Assembly (NCBI GenBank): GCA_030599515.1
Contig: JAUVNV010000096.1
Span: 1-8,947, forward strand
From: Acidimicrobiia bacterium
Lineage (GTDB): Bacteria; Actinomycetota; Acidimicrobiia; Spongiisociales; UBA5794
Direction: 5' to 3'
DNA: 8,947 bases
Position 1 is the stretch's first letter, and each line of letters opens with the position of its first letter. Both the position numbers and the translations under genes were made by a program. Below the pieces are notes generated by a model. The model saw nothing but the letters and a program-made list of their open reading frames with translations, was not told the origin of the DNA and made no database searches. This document shows positions 1 through 6,889 of the stretch, one piece after another.

Positions 1-138
1 CTCAGGGCACCTTGGAGGGTGGGTCGAGGAAGACCACGGGGATTTCGCGGTCGGTGCGGGACTCGTAGACGGCGTACCCGTCGTAGGCGGCGAGGACCTT
101 CGGCCACCAGATCGCCCGATCATCCGGGGACGCCGTCG
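1..138. repeat. Direct repeat copy A (3' end of the DUF385 gene, displaced)
   Basis: Bases 1-138 are identical to 748-885 (constant offset 747), and the match stops at 139 against 886. In copy B this sequence is the stop codon and the last 45 or so codons of the DUF385 oxidoreductase. Here it is joined to the inside of a saccharopine-dehydrogenase-like gene and only the gene end is present. The repeat may continue left of the window. It is either a real tandem-duplication junction or an assembly artefact at a contig end; the sequence alone cannot decide. Confidence 0.95.
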
Positions 139-602
139 TAGATCTTGATCGCGTCGATGGTGTCGAGTCGGTCGGCGGCGTACCGGGTGAGGATGTTCGG
201 AGCACCGGGGGCGGAGCCCATCCCGAGGACCGCGCTGATTCCTGCTTCGGCGAAGCGGTCGGTGAGTTCCAACTGCTTGAGCGTGCCGTGGAACAGGCCA
301 CCCATGTCCGTGTAGTGAGTGCCGGCCTCGAGGCAGGCCTCCATCACCTTCATGTTGGTGTAGTAGACGGTGGCGTTGACGCACGCATCGGCGGGTTCGA
401 GCAACGCCACGAGCGCTTCGTGGTCATTGAGATCCGACTCGGTGATCGTGAGCTTCGGGCTGTCGAGATAGGCGGCGATCGCTGCTGCGCCTTCCATGTC
501 CCGGTCGGCAAGGATCACCTCGTCCACGCGGGGGTTGACGACCAGGTCTTCGACGCTGAATGCACCCATCTTCCCCGCCCCGCCCAACACGACGATTCTC
601 AT
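120..602 (-). pseudogene. Saccharopine-dehydrogenase-like NAD(P)-binding protein, 3'-truncated
   Basis: The ORF starts at ATG 600-602 behind a clear AAGGAG site (complement of 609-614, 6 nt away) and runs 160 residues to a TGA at 120-122. The N-terminus has a Rossmann dinucleotide-binding loop, GGAGKMG at residues 7-13, and an acidic strand end (ILADRD). Later come NATVYYTNMKVMEACLEAG and the family-like YTDMGGL and LGMGSAPG stretches. This resembles the NAD(P) half of saccharopine dehydrogenase / lysine 6-dehydrogenase-type enzymes, which are usually near 400 residues. The C-terminal substrate and dimer domain is missing because the frame enters the displaced repeat (1-138) at about residue 155, so the last few residues and the stop are not native. 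A product would probably be inactive. If the repeat is an assembly error, this is the start of an intact gene. The exact substrate cannot be assigned. Confidence 0.75.
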
Positions 603-748
603 CAGAAGCTCCTTGGTTGCCGGTGCTGATGAACCGGTCGGATGCTACCGGCTGGACGCGTACCGGAATCCGTGACGTGCTGGCGAACTGTGGGCTGGCA
701 GAGCACCTATACGCACCTACGAGCCCAGGGTTCCCAGAGCACCAGTTC
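603..748. other. Intergenic spacer between two minus-strand genes
   Basis: These 146 bp lie between the start of the saccharopine-dehydrogenase-like gene and the stop of the DUF385 gene. Apart from the AAGGAG ribosome site (609-614) no convincing promoter is seen. A weak imperfect stem (733-739 with 748-754, one A-A mismatch, 8-nt loop) overlaps the DUF385 stop and is not followed by a U tract on either strand. Confidence 0.4.
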
Positions 749-885
749 TCAGGGCACCTTGGAGGGTGGGTCGAGGAAGACCACGGGGATTTCGCGGTCG
801 GTGCGGGACTCGTAGACGGCGTACCCGTCGTAGGCGGCGAGGACCTTCGGCCACCAGATCGCCCGATCATCCGGGGACGCCGTCG
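748..885. repeat. Direct repeat copy B (native position inside the DUF385 gene)
   Basis: This is the second exact copy of bases 1-138. Here it is in frame with an intact gene and ends in its TGA stop, so this is the original context and copy A is the displaced one. The repeat boundary at 885/886 falls inside the coding sequence. Confidence 0.95.
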
Positions 886-1156
886 CTGCTACGACGGGCC
901 GGCGGTCGCCGAGGATCTGGACGTTCGTCTCGGGATTCGCGAGCAGGTTCAGATACCAGTGGGGATGTTCATCTCTGCCACCCCACGAAGCGATGACGAC
1001 GAGGCGCTCACCGTCGCGCAGGTAGAGGAGCGGCACCGTGTGCCGCTTCCCCGATCGTCGCCCGGTCGTCGTGAGCAGGCACATGTCGTTGTCGACGAGT
1101 CGGCGACCCACGACTCCCCGGGTGCCGCGATACAGCACCCGATGGAGCGATGACAT
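749..1156 (-). CDS. Nitroreductase/deazaflavin-dependent oxidoreductase, DUF385 (Ddn-like) family
   Basis: The predicted protein has 135 residues, typical of this small split-barrel family that uses the deazaflavin cofactor F420 (or sometimes other flavins) to reduce small organic substrates in the cytosol. Visible family motifs in order are TTTGRRSGKRHTVPL at 29-43, VIASWGG...HPHWYLNLLANP at about 54-75, and a C-terminal YESRTDREIPVVFLDP. I chose the start at 1156 (MSSLHR) because the family begins about 10 residues before the first conserved helix. An in-frame ATG at 1291 would add 45 low-complexity residues without family resemblance. No good Shine-Dalgarno site precedes 1156, so the start is the weak point. 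The gene is divergent from ugpB, 200 bp away. The substrate is unknown. The last third is duplicated at 1-138. Confidence 0.85.
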   Translation of the reverse strand: MSSLHRVLYRGTRGVVGRRLVDNDMCLLTTTGRRSGKRHTVPLLYLRDGERLVVIASWGGRDEHPHWYLNLLANPETNVQILGDRRPVVAATASPDDRAIWWPKVLAAYDGYAVYESRTDREIPVVFLDPPSKVP

Positions 1157-1255
1157 GTATCTGGCTGTTCGATCTCTCAAAGGTCCGGTCTCCCTCGTCT
1201 CGCTCCCGTTCGACGAGCCCACGGTACCGCTCGAAGCAACTGAACCCCCTGGAGA

Positions 1256-1267
1256 ATCGTATAGGAT
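1256..1267. promoter_or_regulatory. Possible divergent -10 region between the DUF385 gene and ugpB
   Basis: A 12-bp imperfect palindrome gives an actinobacterial-style TANNNT hexamer on each strand: TAGGAT on plus (1262-1267) and TACGAT on minus (complement of 1256-1261). It lies 90 bp upstream of ugpB and 100 bp upstream of the DUF385 start. No good -35 hexamer accompanies either one, so this is a tentative call. Confidence 0.25.
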
Positions 1268-1356
1268 GGGTCCGTTGAGGGCGCTGCGCATTCCGGCGAC
1301 GGCGACTCGACCTGGCAGGCGGCAAGCGCCGCATCGTCAATGAGGAAGGACGGACC

Positions 1357-2775
1357 GTGAAAGGTCTATTGAGATATCTTGTGCTCCTGGCTGTGGTGGT
1401 GCTCGTCGCCGCTGCATGTTCGAGCGACGACTCCGATTCTGGGACCACCACAACTGCAGCGAGTACTGAGACGACCGCAGCACCGAGCGGCGACGTGACG
1501 ACCATCGATTTCTGGGTGGGGTTCACCGATTACCGGTTGGACTGGAGCAAGGAGACGGCAGCAGCCTTCAACGCAGCCCATCCTGAGTACAACGTTCAGG
1601 TCACGGGATTCAAGGCATACAACGACGTGTGGGATGCCACCGTGCTCGCAGTGGACAGCGGTCAACCACCGGCGTTGATCCACTTCTTCGAGGCAGCCAC
1701 GCGCCAGGCACTCGATGCAGTGACACCTGATGGCGATCCCTACTTCAAGTCGGTCACCGACGCTGTTGCGGGTCGGACTGAGATTCTCGGCGAGCCGGTC
1801 ATCCTCGATTCGGTCATCAGTGCCGCACGCAACTACTACACGGTGAATGGGTCGTTCTACTCGATGCCGTGGAACACGTCGAGCACGGTCATGTTCTCGA
1901 ACATGGACATGCTGAAAGCCGCCGGTATCACCGAGCCGCCGGCGACGTGGGCTGAGGTCACGGCCGCGTGTGATGCAATCGCGGCGCTTGCTGATGGACC
2001 GAGTAGCTGTATCACTTGGCCGAACCATTCGTGGTTCGTCGAGCAGAGCCTCGGTCAGCAGGGTGAGCTTCTCGCCAACGCCGACAACGGTCGTACCGGT
2101 CGTGCGACCGAGGTGTATCTCGAATCCCCCGGCATGCTGGCCTATCTCGAGTGGTGGAAGAGCCTCTCGGATGCCGGTCACTATCTGTATACGGGTGTCC
2201 AGCGTGACTGGGATGGCACAACGGCGGCGTTCTACGCCGGTGATGTGGCGATGCTCATCTACTCGAGTTCCGACACGACGGCCATCAACGAGACCGGAAC
2301 CGAATCCGGTTTCGAGGTCGCGACGACCTTCATGCCACGGAACGGGGACGTCGACTACGTCGGCAACCTCATCGGTGGTGCGACGATCTGGATGCTCGGC
2401 GGTCTGGATCAGGTGACCGAAGACGGGACGCTTGCGTTCTTGAACTTCTTCTCGAATCCTGAGAACGCCGCGGCATGGCATCAGCTCACCGGGTACGAGG
2501 CGATCACCACGGAGGCCATCGACCTTCTCGTGAGTGAGGGCTTCTACGACGAGAACCCGGCCAACAAGGTTGCGTCTGATCAGCTCGCGGCAGCGAAGAA
2601 CACTCCGGCATCGCTGGGAGCGTTGCTCGGGAACTTCGTCGGGATCCGCGATGTCATCACGATCGCGATCGAGGACATCCTCGTGAACGACCTCGATGTT
2701 GCTACTCGCATGGCCCTCGCCCAGGAGGAAGCGCAGAAGTCGTTGGATGAGTACGAGTCCCTCTTCGGAGGCTGA
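1357..2775 (+). CDS. ugpB: UgpB-like ABC transporter substrate-binding lipoprotein (glycerol-3-phosphate / glycerophosphodiester)
   Basis: The 472-residue protein starts at GTG 1357 behind GAGGAAGGA (1342-1350, 6-nt spacing). Residues 1-20 form a lipoprotein signal peptide ending VAAAC, with Cys21 the lipidation site, then a Ser/Thr-rich linker to about 46. The rest aligns along its length with E. coli UgpB as I recall it: the FYAGDVAM, NLIGGATIW, NPENAAAWHQLTGY and GFYDENP stretches are close matches. Residues equivalent to the G3P-contacting set of E. coli UgpB appear kept: Tyr88, Glu112, Ser175/176, Trp221 and Trp226, Ser303-305, Gly340/341, Tyr380 and Arg431. That supports binding of G3P or glycerophosphocholine-type ligands rather than a sugar. 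It is the first gene of the operon with ugpA, ugpE and glpD. The residue equivalences come from memory of the family and were not computed. Confidence 0.92.
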   Translation: MKGLLRYLVLLAVVVLVAAACSSDDSDSGTTTTAASTETTAAPSGDVTTIDFWVGFTDYRLDWSKETAAAFNAAHPEYNVQVTGFKAYNDVWDATVLAVDSGQPPALIHFFEAATRQALDAVTPDGDPYFKSVTDAVAGRTEILGEPVILDSVISAARNYYTVNGSFYSMPWNTSSTVMFSNMDMLKAAGITEPPATWAEVTAACDAIAALADGPSSCITWPNHSWFVEQSLGQQGELLANADNGRTGRATEVYLESPGMLAYLEWWKSLSDAGHYLYTGVQRDWDGTTAAFYAGDVAMLIYSSSDTTAINETGTESGFEVATTFMPRNGDVDYVGNLIGGATIWMLGGLDQVTEDGTLAFLNFFSNPENAAAWHQLTGYEAITTEAIDLLVSEGFYDENPANKVASDQLAAAKNTPASLGALLGNFVGIRDVITIAIEDILVNDLDVATRMALAQEEAQKSLDEYESLFGG

Positions 2776-2790
2776 CCGGAACAAACACGG

Positions 2791-2822
2791 ATTGGGGGCG
2801 GAGCGCACGCTCCGTCCCCAAT
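2791..2822 (+). promoter_or_regulatory. Inter-cistronic stem-loop after ugpB
   Basis: This is a 32-nt near-perfect inverted repeat. The outer arm ATTGGGG pairs with CCCCAAT, then a G-U pair, then CGGAGC with GCTCCG, closing on a GCAC loop. That gives about 14 paired positions. It begins 15 nt after the ugpB stop and no U tract follows, so it is not a classical terminator. In binding-protein-dependent operons such hairpins commonly protect the upstream mRNA or partly stop transcription, giving more binding protein than permease. That role is inferred here. Confidence 0.75.
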
Positions 2823-2864
2823 ACCACACCGCTGGACGGAGTTCACATTGAGAGATGACAGCCC

Positions 2865-4244
2865 ATGCTGATTCTCGGGCTTGTCATAGCGGCTGTTCTC
2901 GGCCCTCTCTACGTCTGGCAGAACAACGACAATCCGACGGTGAAGCGGTACGGCATCGGTTCTGCCGTTGCCGTGCTGGGCGCAGCGGCCACACCGCTCG
3001 CGATGGGTCGGTGCGCATTTGAGGAGGGTTCGAGTGGTGTCGATCACCTTCTTGCTTACAGCCTCATGGCCGGGGGTGCCTGGCTCGGGTTGATCGTGCT
3101 TCAGTTCCTCTTCGATCGTGTAGACGGCAAGGCGGCGGAGGGCGCCGCGATGGCCGGTGAGATCCGTACCGGCGGTTTCCGCATGGGATGGTGGGTGCCT
3201 TGGGTTCTGCTGTCGCCGACGCTCATCATTCTGATCGTCTTCCTGTACCTCCCCGCGATCCAGACGTTCACTCTCTCGACGAAGCTAACGAGGCTGGGCG
3301 CCCCGAAATCTGTCGACGTCTGTTTCGGCAACTTCACCGAACTTCTCATCACGGACCCGTGGAAGCTGGTCGCCTACCCGCTGCTCGCGGTCGCAGCGAT
3401 CTACGGGGCCAGGTTCTGGCTGCACCATTCGTCACCCAACACGTGGAGCCGCAAGGGTGCAGACGTTGCTTCGGTGTTCGCAATGCTCTCGATCTTCGTG
3501 GCCCTGTACGCGATGTTCTCGCCCGGTGGCGGTGGTCAGGTCGCGTACCGCCCCGTGTATCTGAACACCGTCATCATCACCCTCGGTATCGTCGCCTTCG
3601 GCATGATTGGCGGACTTGCCGTTGCGTATCTCGCCTTCCGAAAGATTCGGGGTGCGACCGTCTACCGAACCTTCCTGATCTGGCCATACGCCATCTCACC
3701 GGCCGTGGCGGGCGTTCTCTTCTTCATGATCTTCGATCCGACCGCCGGCATCTTCACCCACCTGATGGACAGTTGGTTCGGCATCGACGTCCCGAACTAC
3801 CGGGAGAACGCGGTTCTGGCGCAGGCTTCGATCATCCTGGCGAGCGGATGGAAGATCCTCGGCTACAACATCCTCTTCTACCTGGCGGGACTCCAGACCG
3901 TGTCGCTCGACCAGATCGAGGCGGCCGTTCTCGACGGCGCGTCGACCTGGCAGAGGTTCACCAAGATCGTCCTGCCGGCGCTTTCGCCGATCACGTTCTT
4001 CCTGCTCGTCACCAATCTCGTGTACGCCTTCTTCGAGGTGTACGCAACCATCGATTTCATGACCAAAGGTGCGCCCGCGGGCAAGACCTCGGTTGCGATC
4101 TACGAGATCATCCGGATCGGCGTGAAGAACGGTGACCTCGGACGCGGAGCCGCACAGTCCGTTCTGCTCTTCGTTGCCGTCATTGCGATCACCTTGTGGC
4201 AATTCCGATCGACCGGTGAACGCGTCACTTACGGAGGTGCGTGA
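2865..4244 (+). CDS. ugpA: UgpA-like ABC transporter permease with extra membrane segments
   Basis: The 459-residue integral membrane protein is far longer than E. coli UgpA (about 295). The UgpA core is clear: WPYAISPAVAGVLFFMIFDP at 273-292, SGWKILGYNILFYLAGLQ at 327-344, the cytoplasmic EAA loop (352-371, E-A-A...D-G-A...I-V-L-P) that docks the ATPase, and TNLVYAFFEVYATID. Around it are five extra hydrophobic segments: about 1-19, 29-48 and 62-83 before core helix 1 (about 109-137), plus 166-187 and 200-219 between core helices 1 and 2. An odd number of N-terminal helices would place the N-terminus outside the cell. The start at ATG 2865 is forced by an in-frame TGA at 2856-2858; a weak GAGAG site lies 10 nt upstream. 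It pairs with UgpE and overlaps it. Core assignment is firm; the role of the extra helices is unknown. Confidence 0.9.
   Translation: MLILGLVIAAVLGPLYVWQNNDNPTVKRYGIGSAVAVLGAAATPLAMGRCAFEEGSSGVDHLLAYSLMAGGAWLGLIVLQFLFDRVDGKAAEGAAMAGEIRTGGFRMGWWVPWVLLSPTLIILIVFLYLPAIQTFTLSTKLTRLGAPKSVDVCFGNFTELLITDPWKLVAYPLLAVAAIYGARFWLHHSSPNTWSRKGADVASVFAMLSIFVALYAMFSPGGGGQVAYRPVYLNTVIITLGIVAFGMIGGLAVAYLAFRKIRGATVYRTFLIWPYAISPAVAGVLFFMIFDPTAGIFTHLMDSWFGIDVPNYRENAVLAQASIILASGWKILGYNILFYLAGLQTVSLDQIEAAVLDGASTWQRFTKIVLPALSPITFFLLVTNLVYAFFEVYATIDFMTKGAPAGKTSVAIYEIIRIGVKNGDLGRGAAQSVLLFVAVIAITLWQFRSTGERVTYGGA
4233..4237 (+). promoter_or_regulatory. Ribosome binding site deciding the ugpE start
   Basis: GGAGG lies inside the last codons of ugpA. 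It sits 6 nt before ATG 4244 but only 3 nt before the in-frame GTG at 4241, so ATG 4244 is preferred. The TGATG overlap of the ugpA stop with this start suggests translational coupling of the two permeases. Confidence 0.75.
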
Positions 4245-5092
4245 TGGCAGGACTATCACCGGGAGTGAAACGGAAGGGGCTCGCAAGAGGCCGGTCGTGG
4301 CCGTACCACATCAGCCTGACAGTGACGGCGTTCGTGATCGCGTTCCCGCTGCTCTACGCGGCTCTGATCTCGACGCAGACCAATGCTGAGATCTTCTCCT
4401 TCAAGCTGACCCCGGGCAGTTCACTGATGGACCATTTCGAGATCGTCTGGGTGACCAGGGACCTCGCCGGCGCCATGTGGAACTCGACGGTGCAGTCGAT
4501 TCTTGTCACGGTCGGCAAGACCGTGCTGGCTCTTCTTGCGGGTCTCGCATTCGTCTACTTCAAGTTCCGCGGCAAGTGGATCGTGTTCTTCCTCGTCCTC
4601 ATCACACTCATGATGCCGACGGAGGTCATGATCCTCGCGATGTTCCGACTGGTGTCGGGGTTCGGATGGCAGGACACGATGGCGGCGATCGTGGTGCCGT
4701 TCCTGGCGTCGGCCACCGGCGCGTTCCTCTTCCGCCAGCACTTCGCCAACCTGCCGGCCGAGTTGCTCGAGGCATCGCAGATCGACGGTGCCTCGCCTTT
4801 GCAGTTCCTCACCAAGGTGTTGATTCCCCTCTCGTGGAACGTCATCGCGGCGCTGTTCGTGATCCAGTTCGTCTACACCTGGAACATGTTCCTGTGGCCG
4901 AGCCTGATCATCAGAGACGAGTCGAGGCAGGTCGTGCAGGCCGCCCTCCAGAACCTGACGAACGTTGGCGGATCGCTGACGTATGGACCGCTGATGCTGG
5001 CGGCGATCCTCGCTTCGATCCCGCCGGCGATCGTGTTCGTGCTCATGCAGAAGCCGTTCATGAGCGGTTTCGCGATCGGACAGCAGAAGTAG
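4244..5092 (+). CDS. ugpE: UgpE-like ABC transporter permease
   Basis: The 282-residue protein is almost the same length as E. coli UgpE (281) and is the second membrane half of the G3P importer. Hydrophobic segments lie at about 23-43, 84-105, 112-134, 146-164, 197-216 and 247-267, the usual six. The EAA loop is at 176-195 (EASQIDGASP...IP), preceded by the family-typical ASATGAFLFRQHF (155-167). LITLMMPTEV, VYTWNMFLWPSLII and SIPPAIVFVLMQKPF also match UgpE. The N-terminus is short and basic, consistent with a cytoplasmic start. The start ATG overlaps the ugpA stop, so equal production of the two permeases is likely. glpD follows 47 nt later. No ATPase gene (ugpC/msiK type) is adjacent. Many actinobacteria use one shared ATPase for several sugar-type importers, which may apply here. 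Confidence 0.92.
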   Translation: MAGLSPGVKRKGLARGRSWPYHISLTVTAFVIAFPLLYAALISTQTNAEIFSFKLTPGSSLMDHFEIVWVTRDLAGAMWNSTVQSILVTVGKTVLALLAGLAFVYFKFRGKWIVFFLVLITLMMPTEVMILAMFRLVSGFGWQDTMAAIVVPFLASATGAFLFRQHFANLPAELLEASQIDGASPLQFLTKVLIPLSWNVIAALFVIQFVYTWNMFLWPSLIIRDESRQVVQAALQNLTNVGGSLTYGPLMLAAILASIPPAIVFVLMQKPFMSGFAIGQQK

Positions 5093-5139
5093 GGCTTTCG
5101 ACTCCCGTCGGACTCCGAATAGAGAGGTACGATCGAGTC

Positions 5140-6780
5140 ATGGCTCTTCGAGACACTGCACTTGCGAAACTCGATGGTGGTTCGTTCGACGTTCTGATCA
5201 TCGGGGGCGGCGTCAACGGTGCCGTCTCCGCCGCCGTCCTTGCCGGACGGGGTGCCACGGTGGCGCTCGTCGATCGTGGAGACTTCGGGAGCTTCACGAG
5301 CCAGGAGTCGTCGAACCTCGTGTGGGGAGGATTCAAGTACCTGGAGGGCTATGAGTTTCTGCTCGTCCGCAAGCTCTGTGTGTCACGGAACCGGCTCATC
5401 AAGGCCTATCCCGACAACATCAAACCGATCGCGTTCCTCGCGACTCTCGATGAGTCGTCGCCGCACTCGTCGTGGCTCGCAGCGCTGGGTGCGGTCGGGT
5501 ATTGGGGGATCGGGAGCTTCCGCACCCACCGCCCGCGGCGCCTCAGTCCTGAGAAGATCGAGCGGCTTGAGCCGGTCGTCAACACCGACGGATCCATCGG
5601 GGGAATCGAGTACTACGACGCCTACCTACCGGACAATGACTCCCGTTTCGTCTTCAGTTTCGTGCGGTCGGCGCTCGATGTCGGTGCGACGGCTGCGAAC
5701 TACGTTGAGGTGGTCGGAGCCGAGCGTCGGGACGGGCGGTGGCAGGTCACCCTGCAGGACGTCGACGCCGGTGGGGACCCGTTCACGTGTACGGCGCGTG
5801 TGGTGGTGAACGCCACCGGTCCCTTCATCGACGGTGTGAGCGACGAGTTGGGTGTCCGTACCGACCATCGGATCGTGTACTCGAAGGGGATCCACCTGAT
5901 CGTTCCGCAGATCACACCGGACGAGCGCGTGCTGGCGTTCTTCGATGACACCGGGCGGTTGTTCTACGTCATCCCCATGGGTCGGCGCTCCGTCATCGGA
6001 ACCACGGATACTCGCATTGACACCCCGTACACACGGGTCACGGACGAGGATCGGGACTTCCTGCTGGATCAGATCAACAGCAGGCTGGACCTGCCGGAAC
6101 CGCTGACACCGGATGACGTCATCGCCGACCGTAGCGGAGTGCGCCCGCTCGTGGTCGCCGCGGGAGGGGACGATCAGCAGGACGTCGATTGGACGAAGCT
6201 CTCGCGCAAGCACGAGATCGAGACCGACGACGTCAGAAGCGTGATCTCGATCTTCGGCGGCAAACTGACCGACTGCCTCAACGTCGGGGAGGAGATCGCC
6301 GACGAGGTCGAACGGCTCGGTGTCCCGCTCGAGAAGGACACGCACACCTGGTACGGCGAACCCGCCTCGGCAACCCGCGAGGAGTTCTACCGCCAGGCCC
6401 GGCTGATGCGTCTCGACGATCTCCGCCACAAGCCGGACGTGGAACCGCTGTCGGACCGTCTCTGGCGCCGGTACGGGCGCAGGGCATTCGAGATGCTCGA
6501 CGAGATCCGGCAAGATCCGGCGATGGGGGAGGACATCATCGAGAGCGCGGATTACCTCCGGGTGGAGTTGCACCTCGCGGCGGAGACCGAGATGGTGACC
6601 AAACTCGAGGACTTCCTCCGCCGCCGCTCGAAGATCACGCAAGTGATCAGGGAAGACGACGTGAGAGTGTCGCCGGGCCTGCACGAGGCGGTCGAGATCC
6701 TGTTCGGCGACGATGCCGACCGGCGACTGGCGGAGTACTGGGGTGACCCGGCTTCGCCGGGTGCAGTCGGTAGTCGGTAG
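5140..6780 (+). CDS. glpD: FAD-dependent glycerol-3-phosphate dehydrogenase
   Basis: The 546-residue enzyme oxidises sn-glycerol-3-phosphate to dihydroxyacetone phosphate and passes electrons to the quinone pool at the membrane. An FAD Rossmann motif GGGVNG is at 22-27, the SSNLVWGGFKYLEGYEF segment at 57-73, NATGP at 224-228, and the DAO C-terminal domain covers about 400-535. Compared with E. coli GlpD as I recall it, the substrate and catalytic residues are mostly kept: His252 (for H233), Arg335 in GVRPL (R317), Arg356 (R332) and Lys375 in FGGKLT (K354). The E. coli R54 position is Lys66 and the nearby H50 is Trp62. The start at 5140 follows GAGAGG (5122-5127) with a rather long 12-nt gap; in-frame sequence upstream is only an open frame across ugpE. 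It is the last operon gene. Its final codons and stop belong to the shared gene-end module at 6748-6780. Confidence 0.93.
   Translation: MALRDTALAKLDGGSFDVLIIGGGVNGAVSAAVLAGRGATVALVDRGDFGSFTSQESSNLVWGGFKYLEGYEFLLVRKLCVSRNRLIKAYPDNIKPIAFLATLDESSPHSSWLAALGAVGYWGIGSFRTHRPRRLSPEKIERLEPVVNTDGSIGGIEYYDAYLPDNDSRFVFSFVRSALDVGATAANYVEVVGAERRDGRWQVTLQDVDAGGDPFTCTARVVVNATGPFIDGVSDELGVRTDHRIVYSKGIHLIVPQITPDERVLAFFDDTGRLFYVIPMGRRSVIGTTDTRIDTPYTRVTDEDRDFLLDQINSRLDLPEPLTPDDVIADRSGVRPLVVAAGGDDQQDVDWTKLSRKHEIETDDVRSVISIFGGKLTDCLNVGEEIADEVERLGVPLEKDTHTWYGEPASATREEFYRQARLMRLDDLRHKPDVEPLSDRLWRRYGRRAFEMLDEIRQDPAMGEDIIESADYLRVELHLAAETEMVTKLEDFLRRRSKITQVIREDDVRVSPGLHEAVEILFGDDADRRLAEYWGDPASPGAVGSR
6748..6780 (+). 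repeat. Gene-end module, glpD copy (hairpin plus stop-supplying heptamers)
   Basis: This 33-nt element is 27/33 identical to 8042-8074 at the end of arsR and is read in the same frame to the same TAG. It opens with a hairpin, CCGGC-TTC-GCCGG, which in this copy extends outward to 6746-6762. Pair G6751-C6757 is replaced by C8045-G8051 in the other copy, a compensated change. Two heptamers follow and the stop spans the end of the second. It encodes the last ten residues of GlpD. Confidence 0.7.
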
Positions 6781-6829
6781 CCCGTATCTCGTAGCCCGTA
6801 GCCCGTAGCCCGTAGTGGCGTAGTCCGTA
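6766..6829 (+). repeat. Tandem GTA-ending heptamer array downstream of glpD
   Basis: Nine consecutive units each end in GTA: GTCGGTA twice, GCCCGTA, TCTCGTA, GCCCGTA three times, an 8-nt GTGGCGTA, and GTCCGTA. The unit is seven bases, so a coding role is unlikely. The first two units lie within the glpD coding end. The array fills most of the gap between glpD and the convergent arsM. Confidence 0.85.
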
Positions 6830-6856
6830 TCGTGGCGGGCCTCACTTGCGCGATTC

Positions 6857-6874
6857 GGGCTCCCAGAGGGGCCC
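6857..6874. terminator. Stem-loop between convergent glpD and arsM
   Basis: GGGCTCC pairs with GGGGCCC (one G-U pair) around a CAGA loop, giving a 7-bp GC-rich stem in the 109-bp convergent gap. Neither strand has a U tract after it. It may be a bidirectional terminator of the GC-hairpin type common in actinobacteria, but this rests on position and pairing only. Confidence 0.45.
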
Positions 6875-6889
6875 CCTGCGGTGCATGGC

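Noticed and set aside
2..301. 99-codon minus-strand open frame at the left edge
   Set aside because: It is a chance fusion of an antisense-like frame of the dehydrogenase with the displaced DUF385 end and has no ribosome site or native N-terminus.
733..754. Terminator after the DUF385 gene
   Set aside because: The stem is six pairs with a mismatch and an 8-nt loop, overlaps the stop codon and has no U tract.
1366..2829. 487-codon open frame on the minus strand opposite ugpB
   Set aside because: It is a high-GC shadow of ugpB with shadow-like composition and no recognisable domain, and the plus strand is a clear UgpB homologue.
4477..5139. In-frame open extension upstream of glpD that would make a 767-residue fusion
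   Set aside because: It is an alternate frame across ugpE, rich in Arg/Asp/Gly with no domain character. The GlpD start at 5140 has a ribosome site and the correct N-terminal FAD fold.
6766..6829. Possible CRISPR array
   Set aside because: The unit is 7 bp with no unique spacers and no cas gene, so it is a simple tandem repeat.
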